Assembly (NCBI GenBank): GCA_946626015.1
Contig: CAMOTT010000096.1
Coordinates: 1 to 7,688 of the forward strand
Length of the DNA stretch: 7,688 nt
Source: an uncultured Clostridia bacterium
Lineage (GTDB): Bacteria; Bacillota; Clostridia; Oscillospirales; Acutalibacteraceae
Reading direction: 5' to 3'
A program made the position numbers and the translations under genes. This document shows, piece after piece, positions 1 to 7,266 of the stretch (its first letter is position 1; the number at the start of each line of letters is the position of its first letter). Below the pieces are notes generated by a model that ran no database searches, was not told the origin of the DNA, and worked only from the letters and a program-made list of their open reading frames with translations.

Positions 1-527
1 ATAGCCGCAGAGCCTGCAAATTCATGGAAGCCCAGTTTTCCCAGCCAGCCGTTCTGATTCCAGACCCAGCCTGCCTCAACGGGGTAAACGAACAGGGAAA
101 TAACTCCCGAATAAATACAGTATGAAAGGAACTTTGTCCTCTCCGCCATAGCTCCCGAAACGATTGTCGCGGCCGTGGCGCAGAACACCAGATTGAACAC
201 AAACGACGGCGCGTTTCCGCCTTTGAGAAAAGCTCCGAAATCGGTGAGGATCTTTAAATTCGGCACACCTATGAAGCCCAGCGCGTAGTCCTCCGCCATC
301 ATGAGGCTGAAGCCCAGCAAAACGAATACGACAGTACCGATACAAAAATCCATCAGGTTTTTCATTATGATGTTTCCGGCGTTTTTTGCCCGTGTAAAAC
401 CTGTTTCCACCATGGCGAAACCTGCCTGCATAAAGAACACAATGGCAGCGCCGATAAGAAACCAGACCCCGAAAACTTCCTTTTGAGCTGTGGCTTCAAC
501 TAATTTTGTGAGCTCTTCCGTAAGCAT
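1..527 (-). CDS. amt: Ammonium transporter Amt, N-terminal 175 residues (3' end beyond window)
   Basis: Integral membrane channel that moves ammonium/ammonia into the cell (Amt/MEP/Rh family). The start ATG is at 525-527; GAGGTG at 535-540 lies 7 nt upstream, which decides it. The reading frame runs open to the left edge, so about 175 of a usual 400-450 residues are present. Visible family features are the block AGFAMVETGFTRAKNAGN (residues 35-52), the segment FNLVFCATAATIVSGAMAER (111-130), and WVWNQNGWLGKLGFHEFAGS (154-173). Hydrophobic segments fall near residues 18-40, 57-77, 108-127 and 133-150. There is no clear cleavable signal peptide. Residue 169 is Glu where the family has a nearly invariant Asp (usually DFAG). 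The gene follows glnN by 19 nt with no terminator between them, so the two are probably co-transcribed. The family call is secure; transport activity is inferred. Confidence 0.95.
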   Translation of the reverse strand, partial: MLTEELTKLVEATAQKEVFGVWFLIGAAIVFFMQAGFAMVETGFTRAKNAGNIIMKNLMDFCIGTVVFVLLGFSLMMAEDYALGFIGVPNLKILTDFGAFLKGGNAPSFVFNLVFCATAATIVSGAMAERTKFLSYCIYSGVISLFVYPVEAGWVWNQNGWLGKLGFHEFAGSAA

Positions 528-546
528 TTTAAAGCACCTCTTTTAT

Positions 547-2643
<2,097 letters not shown>

Positions 2644-2663
2644 TTTGATTTCTCCTTTTCGTT

Positions 2664-2710
2664 AAATAAGAAAAGACGCCTTTCATGCCCTGAGCACAAA
2701 AGACGCCTTT
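2664..2710 (-). terminator. Leader hairpin 2 of glnN, terminator-like, next to the RBS
   Basis: In the leftward transcript AAAGGCGUCUUUUGUGC (2710-2694) pairs with GCAUGAAAGGCGUCUUU (2688-2672). All 17 positions pair, four of them as G-U wobbles, around the loop UCAGG. The stem runs into UCUUAUUU, so the U-rich tract is UUUUCUUAUUU. Read from the other strand, four of the 17 pairs become A-C mismatches. It ends only about 15 nt before the AAGGAG at 2657-2652. It could act as an attenuator or, less likely, as a translational or stability element. Confidence 0.65.
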
Positions 2711-2789
2711 GCCTTTTTTGATAAACAAATATTATTATTGTGCGGTATAAAGAAAACGCCTTTGAACCCGAAAGTTCAAAGACGCCCTT
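2672..2789. repeat. Four copies of a 12-nt near-palindrome in the glnN leader
   Basis: On the plus strand AAAGACGCCTTT occurs exactly at 2672-2683 and 2699-2710. Variants are GAAAACGCCTTT at 2752-2763 and AAAGACGCCCTT at 2778-2789. The copies are paired 27 and 26 nt apart, and each pair forms one of the two leader hairpins. With wobble pairing any copy can pair with any other in the glnN transcript, so alternative folds are possible. The arrangement looks like duplication of one hairpin whose loop then diverged. It is not a CRISPR: the repeats are too short and there are no uniform spacers. Confidence 0.8.
2747..2784 (-). terminator. Leader hairpin 1 of glnN, terminator-like
   Basis: In the leftward transcript CGUCUUUGAAC pairs with GUUCAAAGGCG: 11 bp including one G-U. 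The loop is UUUCGG, which can tighten to a UUCG tetraloop. Three more G-U pairs and an A-U can extend the base. UUUUCUUUAU follows directly. On the opposite strand the G-U becomes an A-C mismatch, so the structure suits the glnN transcript. The U-run is interrupted by C, so termination may be partial. Confidence 0.55.
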
Positions 2790-2804
2790 GCCTTTATGCT
2801 CCGC

Positions 2805-2833
2805 ATTATACGCCCTCTTTTTCGATTTGTCAA
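2805..2833 (-). promoter_or_regulatory. Sigma-A promoter of glnN-amt
   Basis: Read leftward, the site is TTGACA (2833-2828), a 17-nt spacer, then TATAAT (2810-2805): both hexamers and the spacing match consensus exactly. The predicted start is near 2798, giving a leader of about 155 nt. A- and T-tracts upstream (2834-2870) could act as UP elements. The match is seen directly; activity is inferred. Confidence 0.92.
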
Positions 2834-2848
2834 CACTTTTTTTGGTTT

Positions 2849-2867
2849 TTTACAATTTTTTTGTAAA
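2849..2867. promoter_or_regulatory. Dyad TTTACAA-N5-TTGTAAA between divergent promoters (possible operator)
   Basis: A perfect 7-5-7 inverted repeat lies 7 nt upstream of the rightward -35 box and 15 nt upstream of the leftward -35 box, where one dimeric regulator could serve both operons. The GlnR/TnrA consensus is TGTNA-N7-TNACA. Here the half-sites are in the opposite order (TTACA-N7-TGTAA), so it is not a standard GlnR box. The surroundings are T-rich, so chance symmetry is possible. Confidence 0.35.
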
Positions 2868-2874
2868 TGAAATC

Positions 2875-2903
2875 TTGACAAAGAAAAGAAGCTGTGCTAC
2901 AAT
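2875..2903 (+). promoter_or_regulatory. Sigma-A promoter of the glutamate synthase operon
   Basis: TTGACA (2875-2880), a 17-nt spacer and TACAAT (2898-2903) differ from the full consensus at one base. The predicted start is A2910, giving a leader of about 83 nt before the amidotransferase ATG at 2993. The A/T-rich stretch upstream may serve as an UP element shared with the divergent glnN promoter. Confidence 0.9.
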
Positions 2904-2909
2904 GCGGGC

Positions 2910-2929
2910 AATGAGCAATGGTGTTCATT
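2910..2929 (+). promoter_or_regulatory. 5'-terminal hairpin competing with the glt leader terminator
   Basis: AATGAGCA (2910-2917) can pair with TGTTCATT (2922-2929), 8 bp with one G-U, around the loop ATGG. It begins at the predicted first transcribed base and uses ten bases of the terminator's 5' arm, so the two folds exclude each other. With this hairpin formed, only about 4 bp of the terminator remain. It is weaker than the terminator, so a bound protein, ligand or paused polymerase would be needed to favour it. This is inferred from base pairing only. Confidence 0.45.
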
Positions 2930-2959
2930 TCCGTTCCGGCGGAAATGAGCGCCTTTTTT
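2920..2959 (+). terminator. Intrinsic terminator inside the glt leader (attenuator)
   Basis: GGTGTTCATTTCCG (2920-2933) pairs with CGGAAATGAGCGCC (2940-2953): 14 bp with no mismatch and two G-U wobbles. The loop is TTCCGG, and TTTTTT follows at 2954-2959 and then ATTTT. It lies downstream of the promoter and 21 nt upstream of the ribosome binding site, so it cannot be terminating an upstream gene: the neighbour transcribes away from it. The two wobbles pair only in the rightward RNA. A leader terminator implies regulated readthrough. Confidence 0.85.
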
Positions 2960-2992
2960 ATTTTGTACTTTGGTCAGAACGGAGATGTTCAT

Positions 2993-4090
2993 ATGGTAAA
3001 AGAAGGAAAGGTAAGAATACCCTCAGGCTGTGCCATTGCCGCGGTTATCTCAAAAGAGGGCAAACCCATGACGGGCGAGGCTATCGTGGAGGCGATGAAG
3101 CCCATGCACGACCGCTCCAACGGTCTGGGCGGCGGCTTTGCGGCCTACGGCATCTATCCGGAACATAAGGATCTTTATGCGTTCCATATGTTTTTTGACT
3201 GCCGCGATACCAGAAAGACCTGCGAGGCGTTTTTAAAAGAGCATTTTGAGGTGGTCAAGGGTGAGAGAATACCCATAAGGAAGCACCCAAGGATCACCGA
3301 CGAGCCTCTTATATGGCGCTACTTTGTGACTCCCCTGCCCTCCGTGCTGGCGGATCTGCAGCTGGACGAAAAAGAATTTGTCGCCCGCACGGTAATGAAG
3401 ATAAATACTCATATGAAAGGCGCCTACGTTTTCTCCAGCGGCAAAAATATGGGCACGTTCAAGGCTGTCGGCTTCCCGGAGGATGTGGGTGTGTTTTACA
3501 GGCTGGATGAGTACGAAGGTTACAGTTGGACTGCTCACGGAAGGTATCCCACAAACACCCCAGGCTGGTGGGGTGGCGCCCATCCCTTCACACTGCTGGA
3601 TTATTCCGTAGTACACAACGGTGAGATCTCCTCCTATGACGCCAACAGGCGCTACATCGAAATGTTCGGATACAAATGTACACTGCAGACAGATACGGAA
3701 GTAATTACATATATTCTTGATTATCTTGTCCGAGTTCAGGGCTTGACCCTTAAGGAGGCGGCAAACGTTATCGCCGCGCCCTTCTGGAGCACCATAGAGG
3801 GCAAAACAGACAAACGGGAACAGGATACTTTGCGGTATCTGCGCACAGTGTTCCCCAGCCTGCTGATAACAGGCCCCTTCTCCATCGTTTTGGGCTTTGA
3901 CGGCGGATTGATGGCTTTGAACGACCGGCTCAAGCTTCGCTCCATGGTAGTGGGCGAAAAGGACGACAAGGTCTTTATCGCCAGCGAGGAGGCCGCCATC
4001 CGCATAATGGAACCAGACGCAGAGAACATCTACGCCCCTGCCGGCGGCGAGCCTGTGATAGTGACTGTAAAGGAGGGAAAACCTGAATGA
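2993..4090 (+). CDS. Class II glutamine amidotransferase subunit of glutamate synthase (GlxB-type)
   Basis: Hydrolyses glutamine to glutamate and ammonia for the neighbouring synthase. The ATG at 2993 is chosen because GGAG (2981-2984) lies 8 nt upstream; the in-frame ATG at 2918 sits inside the leader terminator and lacks an RBS. The protein is 365 residues. Family features are PSGCAIAAV near the N-terminus with Cys13 as presumed nucleophile, HGRYPTNTPGWWGGAHPF (182-199, Arg184), VHNGEISSY (207-215, oxyanion Asn209/Gly210) and TDTEVITYILDYL (233-245, Asp234). In Ntn hydrolases the nucleophile must be N-terminal, so residues 1-12 should be removed as a short propeptide. The region about 230-365 completes the amidotransferase fold. 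It matches the GATase domain that begins ordinary GltB, but as a separate polypeptide. Its stop overlaps the next start as ATGA. An alternative role in N-methylglutamate or other amide transfer cannot be excluded. Confidence 0.9.
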   Translation: MVKEGKVRIPSGCAIAAVISKEGKPMTGEAIVEAMKPMHDRSNGLGGGFAAYGIYPEHKDLYAFHMFFDCRDTRKTCEAFLKEHFEVVKGERIPIRKHPRITDEPLIWRYFVTPLPSVLADLQLDEKEFVARTVMKINTHMKGAYVFSSGKNMGTFKAVGFPEDVGVFYRLDEYEGYSWTAHGRYPTNTPGWWGGAHPFTLLDYSVVHNGEISSYDANRRYIEMFGYKCTLQTDTEVITYILDYLVRVQGLTLKEAANVIAAPFWSTIEGKTDKREQDTLRYLRTVFPSLLITGPFSIVLGFDGGLMALNDRLKLRSMVVGEKDDKVFIASEEAAIRIMEPDAENIYAPAGGEPVIVTVKEGKPE

Positions 4091-5592
4091 GCGTGGAATT
4101 TATCTACCCTGAATTCGAGGTCATCCGCGACCCGGACCGCTGTATCGCCTGCCGGGTCTGCGAAAGACAATGCGCCAACGAGGTGCATATGTTCAGCGAT
4201 GAGTACGGAAAGATGCTCAGCGATGAGAGCAAATGCGTAAACTGTCAACGCTGTGTGTTCCTCTGCCCCACAAGGGCGTTGAAGATCGTCAAAAGCGACT
4301 GCGTTCTGCGTGAAAACGCCAACTGGCAGAACGACACCATAAGAGAAATATACAAACAGGCCAACAGCGGCGGCGTACTGCTCTCATCCATGGGCAACCC
4401 AAAACCCCTGCCTGTTTATTGGGATAAAATACTTCTCAACGCCTCTCAGGTCACTAATCCTCCCATTGATCCCCTGAGAGAGCCAATGGAAACCAAAGTT
4501 TTTCTCGGCAAAAAGCCAAGCAAAATAGAGAGAGATCCGGAGGGGCATCCGAATTGCGCTCTGGAGCCGCAGATAGAGCTTTCCATGCCGGTTATGTTCT
4601 CCGCCATGAGCTACGGTTCTATCAGCTATAACGCCCATGCCTCCCTTGCAAGGGCGGCGGCAGAGCTGGGTATTCTGTACAATACCGGCGAGGGCGGTCT
4701 CCACGAGGATTTTTACGCCTACGGCGCAAACACTGTGGTGCAGGTGGCTTCAGGACGTTTCGGCGTGCATGAGGATTACCTCAACGCCGGAGCCGCGATA
4801 GAGATAAAAATGGGTCAGGGCGCAAAGCCCGGCATCGGCGGACATCTGCCCGGGGCGAAGATCGTGGGTGACGTTTCACGAACCAGAATGATCCCAGAAG
4901 GCTCGGACGCCATCTCCCCCGCTCCACATCACGATATTTATTCAATAGAAGATTTGAGACAACTGGTCTTTTCCCTTAAAGAAGCCACACAGTATAAAAA
5001 GCCCGTTATCGTCAAAGTTGCCGCGGTGCACAACATCGCCGCTATTGCCAGCGGCATTGCCCGCAGCGGCGCGGATATAATCGCCATTGACGGCTTCCGG
5101 GGCGGTACGGGAGCGGCGCCCACAAGGATCCGCGACAACGTGGGAATTCCCATCGAGCTTGCCCTTGCTGCGGTGGATCAGAGGCTCCGCGACGAAGGCA
5201 TAAGGGGCAACGTTTCCCTTGTATCCGGAGGTTCTATCCGCTCGGCGTCAGACGTGGTCAAGGCTGTGGCTCTGGGCGCGGACGCCTGCTACATAGCGAC
5301 TGCTGCCCTGCTTGCCCTTGGCTGTCACCTCTGCCGCACCTGTCAGAGCGGCAAATGCAACTGGGGCATTGCCACACAGCGCCCCGATCTTGTAAAGCGG
5401 CTCAATCCCGATATGGGCAGCCAGAGGCTGGTTAATCTTATGACCGCATGGCGGCACGAGATAATGGAGATCATGGGCGGTATGGGCATCAATTCAATTG
5501 AAGCGCTGAGAGGCAACCGCCTGATGCTCAGAGGAGTAGGGCTCAACGAAAAGGAACTGGAGATACTGGGTATCTCCCATGCGGGGGAATAA
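4087..5592 (+). CDS. gltB: Glutamate synthase FMN/Fe-S subunit with N-terminal ferredoxin domain
   Basis: Catalytic subunit expected to aminate 2-oxoglutarate and reduce the imine to glutamate on FMN. Of its 501 residues, 1-70 hold two [4Fe-4S] motifs (Cys19, 22, 25, 29 and Cys50, 53, 56, 60). From about 120 to 480 it is the (beta/alpha)8 FMN-binding glutamate synthase domain: GEGGLHED (201-208), KMGQGAKPGIGGHLPG (241-256), SPAPHHDIYSIEDL (278-291, one residue of drift possible), IDGFRGGTGAAPT (334-346) and LVSGGSIRSASDVVKA (378-393). A cysteine cluster follows at 413, 416, 419 and 424. Cys413, 419 and 424 fit the C-x5-C-x4-C of the GltS [3Fe-4S] cluster; Cys416 is extra. AGGAGG at 4071-4076 and the ATGA overlap with the upstream gene fix the start and suggest translational coupling. 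The amidotransferase and GXGXG domains found in one-piece GltB are absent here and supplied by flanking genes. Confidence 0.93.
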   Translation: MSVEFIYPEFEVIRDPDRCIACRVCERQCANEVHMFSDEYGKMLSDESKCVNCQRCVFLCPTRALKIVKSDCVLRENANWQNDTIREIYKQANSGGVLLSSMGNPKPLPVYWDKILLNASQVTNPPIDPLREPMETKVFLGKKPSKIERDPEGHPNCALEPQIELSMPVMFSAMSYGSISYNAHASLARAAAELGILYNTGEGGLHEDFYAYGANTVVQVASGRFGVHEDYLNAGAAIEIKMGQGAKPGIGGHLPGAKIVGDVSRTRMIPEGSDAISPAPHHDIYSIEDLRQLVFSLKEATQYKKPVIVKVAAVHNIAAIASGIARSGADIIAIDGFRGGTGAAPTRIRDNVGIPIELALAAVDQRLRDEGIRGNVSLVSGGSIRSASDVVKAVALGADACYIATAALLALGCHLCRTCQSGKCNWGIATQRPDLVKRLNPDMGSQRLVNLMTAWRHEIMEIMGGMGINSIEALRGNRLMLRGVGLNEKELEILGISHAGE

Positions 5593-5595
5593 AAA

Positions 5596-6036
5596 ATGAA
5601 ACGAATTTATGTAAACGAAGAATGGTGCCTGGGCTGTCACCTTTGCGAATATAACTGCGCCTTTGCCAATTCCGGATTAAAGGATATGGCGTATGCTCTT
5701 AAGGACAAGACGATATATCCCCGTATCCACGTTGAGGGCGACGATAAAATAACCTTTGCCGTCTCATGCAGGCACTGTACCGACCCTATCTGCGTAAAGA
5801 GCTGCATCGCCGGCGCCATATCAAAAACCGACGGCGTGGTAAAGATCGACAGAAGCAAATGCGTGGGCTGTCTCACCTGTGTGCTGGTTTGCCCCTACGG
5901 AGCTCTCAGTCCCGGAGAGGACGGGATCATGCAGAAATGCGAGCTTTGTCTCAACAACGCCTGCGGAGCTCCGGCCTGCGTTACAGGCTGCCCCAACAAG
6001 GCGATAGTCTACGAGGAAAGGGAGGATAAGCAATGA
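5596..6036 (+). CDS. Polyferredoxin with four [4Fe-4S] motifs (electron-transfer subunit)
   Basis: A 146-residue soluble electron carrier of the HycB/DmsB/FdhB-like ferredoxin class. Four cysteine groups are visible: Cys11, 14, 17, 21; Cys58, 61, 66, 70; Cys89, 92, 95, 99 (CVGCLTCVLVCP); and Cys115, 118, 128, 132. A seventeenth cysteine is at 123. There is no Tat or Sec signal and no membrane anchor, unlike many DmsB-type proteins, so it should be cytoplasmic. It starts 3 nt after the FMN subunit, with GGGGGA (5583-5588) as a modest ribosome binding site 7 nt upstream. It overlaps the flavoprotein gene by ATGA. Its place between the FMN subunit and the reductase suggests that it wires electrons between them; that role is inferred from position. 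The fold assignment is secure, the physiological partner less so. Confidence 0.9.
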   Translation: MKRIYVNEEWCLGCHLCEYNCAFANSGLKDMAYALKDKTIYPRIHVEGDDKITFAVSCRHCTDPICVKSCIAGAISKTDGVVKIDRSKCVGCLTCVLVCPYGALSPGEDGIMQKCELCLNNACGAPACVTGCPNKAIVYEEREDKQ

Positions 6037-7265
6037 AACGCTATGCGATAATCGGCAACGGCACGGCGGCGGCAAGCTGCATAGAAGGCATACGTTCCAT
6101 AGACGCAGATGGCAGTATCACCGTTGTCTCCGAAGAACCCCATGCCGTTTACGGGCGCCCTCTGATTTCCTACTATCTGGAGAACAAAACGGATCTTGAG
6201 CATATGCACTACCGGGGCAGCGGTTTTTACGAAGAAAACTGCTGTCAGGTCATTTACGGCGCCCGCGGCGTAGAAATAGACCGGGAGCATAAACAAGTGC
6301 TGTTGGATGACGGCAGCAAGCTGCCGTATGACGCTCTTTGCGTGGCGACAGGTTCCCGGCCGTTTATACCGCCCATGGAAGGCCTTGATACAGTTGACAA
6401 AAAGTTCACTTTTATGACGCTGGACGACACCCTTGCGCTGGAGCAGGCTGTCAACAACAACAGCCGGGTGCTCATAGTCGGCGCGGGGCTTATCGGGCTC
6501 AAATGCGCCGAGGGACTCAGAGATCGGGTGGGCAGCATCACCGTCTGCGACCTTGCCGACCGTGTGCTCTCAAGTATTCTGGACGCCGATTGCGCCGCAG
6601 TGGTGCAACAGCATCTGGAGGCAAAGGGACTTCGCTTTCTGCTTGGGGACAGCGTTGCGCTGTTTGACGGCCATACCGCCCGCATGAAAAGCGGCGCGGA
6701 AGTCAGCTTCGACGTGCTGGTGCTTGCTGTGGGCGTTCGGGCAAATACCGAGCTCATAAAGGACGCCGGAGGGAACGTCAACCGGGGCATAACAGTAAAC
6801 GAAAAGCTGGAAACAAGCTTGCCGGACATATGGGCCGCAGGAGACTGCACAGAGGGCTTTGACGCCTCAACAGGCGAAAACCGGGTGCTTGCCATCCTGC
6901 CCAACGCCTATATGCAGGGACACACGTCAGGTGTAAATATGGCGGGCGGCGCAGCTGTATTCGATACAGCCATCCCAATGAATTCCATCGGCTTCTTCGG
7001 CCTGCACATAATGACCGCAGGAACGTATACAGGCGAAATGACACAGGAAAAATCAGACGGAGGCATCAAACGCTTTTTTGTGGATGACGGACGGCTGAAA
7101 GGCTTTATTCTGATCGGCCATACGGAAAGGGCAGGAATTTACACCGCACTTGTGCGCGAACAGACTCCCCTGTCCGAGATAAACTTTGACTTTGTGAAAA
7201 AGATCGCCTCCAACACGGTTTTTTCGGAGGAGATCCGCAAAAAGAAATTCGGAGGTGTGGTTTAG
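6033..7265 (+). CDS. FAD-dependent NAD(P)H oxidoreductase (NirB/rubredoxin-reductase-like)
   Basis: A 410-residue flavoprotein of the Pyr_redox_2 family, probably oxidising NAD(P)H and passing electrons to the adjacent ferredoxin. The FAD Rossmann motif is IIGNGTAAAS (6-15), followed by ATGSRP (105-110). The nucleotide-binding motif is VLIVGAGLIGLKCAEGL (146-162), and the second FAD motif is LPDIWAAGDC (263-272, Asp271). At the end of the second strand of the NAD fold the residue is acidic (VCDLADR, Asp173), which usually favours NADH over NADPH. No CxxC redox disulfide or Fe-S motif is evident, so it is neither a lipoamide-type reductase nor GltD, which carries N-terminal Fe-S cysteines. GGAGG at 6021-6025 and the ATGA overlap support the start. 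The operon position suggests it is the electron-input subunit of the glutamate synthase; cofactor preference and direction are inferred. Confidence 0.9.
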   Translation: MKRYAIIGNGTAAASCIEGIRSIDADGSITVVSEEPHAVYGRPLISYYLENKTDLEHMHYRGSGFYEENCCQVIYGARGVEIDREHKQVLLDDGSKLPYDALCVATGSRPFIPPMEGLDTVDKKFTFMTLDDTLALEQAVNNNSRVLIVGAGLIGLKCAEGLRDRVGSITVCDLADRVLSSILDADCAAVVQQHLEAKGLRFLLGDSVALFDGHTARMKSGAEVSFDVLVLAVGVRANTELIKDAGGNVNRGITVNEKLETSLPDIWAAGDCTEGFDASTGENRVLAILPNAYMQGHTSGVNMAGGAAVFDTAIPMNSIGFFGLHIMTAGTYTGEMTQEKSDGGIKRFFVDDGRLKGFILIGHTERAGIYTALVREQTPLSEINFDFVKKIASNTVFSEEIRKKKFGGVV

Positions 7266-7266
7266 T

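Larger units (their letters stand above)
2644..2798 (-). promoter_or_regulatory. Structured glnN mRNA leader (candidate attenuator region)
   Basis: From the predicted start near 2798 to the glnN ATG the RNA is about 155 nt. It contains two hairpins (2757-2784 and 2672-2710) joined by an A/U-rich linker (about 2711-2746), then the AAGGAG ribosome binding site. The bases of both hairpins are built from the same repeat (GGCGUCUUU-like). At the extreme 5' end AUAAAG can pair with CUUUAU just after the first hairpin and lengthen it. Each hairpin ends in a U-rich run. No known riboswitch class was recognised. Regulation by premature termination is an inference from the structure and the strong promoter. 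Confidence 0.6.

Noticed and set aside
528..546. Terminator between glnN and amt
   Set aside because: Only 19 nt, holding the amt ribosome binding site and no hairpin; supports co-transcription instead.
2672..2789. CRISPR-like or REP-type repeat array
   Set aside because: The elements are 12 nt, come as two hairpins and lack uniform spacers; the leader RNA explanation is better.
2644..2798. ANTAR-protein target (paired hairpins with hexaloops carrying A1 and G4), known for nitrogen genes in Clostridia
   Set aside because: The context fits, but the loops are UUUCGG and UCAGG; neither has the A-x-x-G pattern, and the second is a pentaloop. I do not claim it.
2644..2798. Glutamine riboswitch (glnA or downstream-peptide RNA)
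   Set aside because: I could not find the multi-stem core or conserved bases of those classes; the leader is mostly two simple hairpins.
2828..2880. GlnR/TnrA box TGTNA-N7-TNACA
   Set aside because: Half-sites occur with 9- and 17-nt gaps or in reversed order, not with the required 7-nt spacing and orientation.
2918..2992. N-terminal extension of the amidotransferase from ATG 2918
   Set aside because: The ATG lies in the terminator hairpin about 8 nt after the predicted start, has no ribosome binding site, and the added residues match nothing in the family.
2985..2999. Mini-ORF (Met-Phe-Ile-Trp) overlapping the amidotransferase start
   Set aside because: GGAG abuts its ATG with no spacing, so initiation is unlikely; probably chance.
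6254..6904. 216-codon open frame on the minus strand inside the flavoprotein gene
   Set aside because: It lies antisense to a well-conserved Pyr_redox_2 gene, has serine/arginine/proline-rich low-complexity content and no ribosome binding site; a shadow of GC-biased codons.
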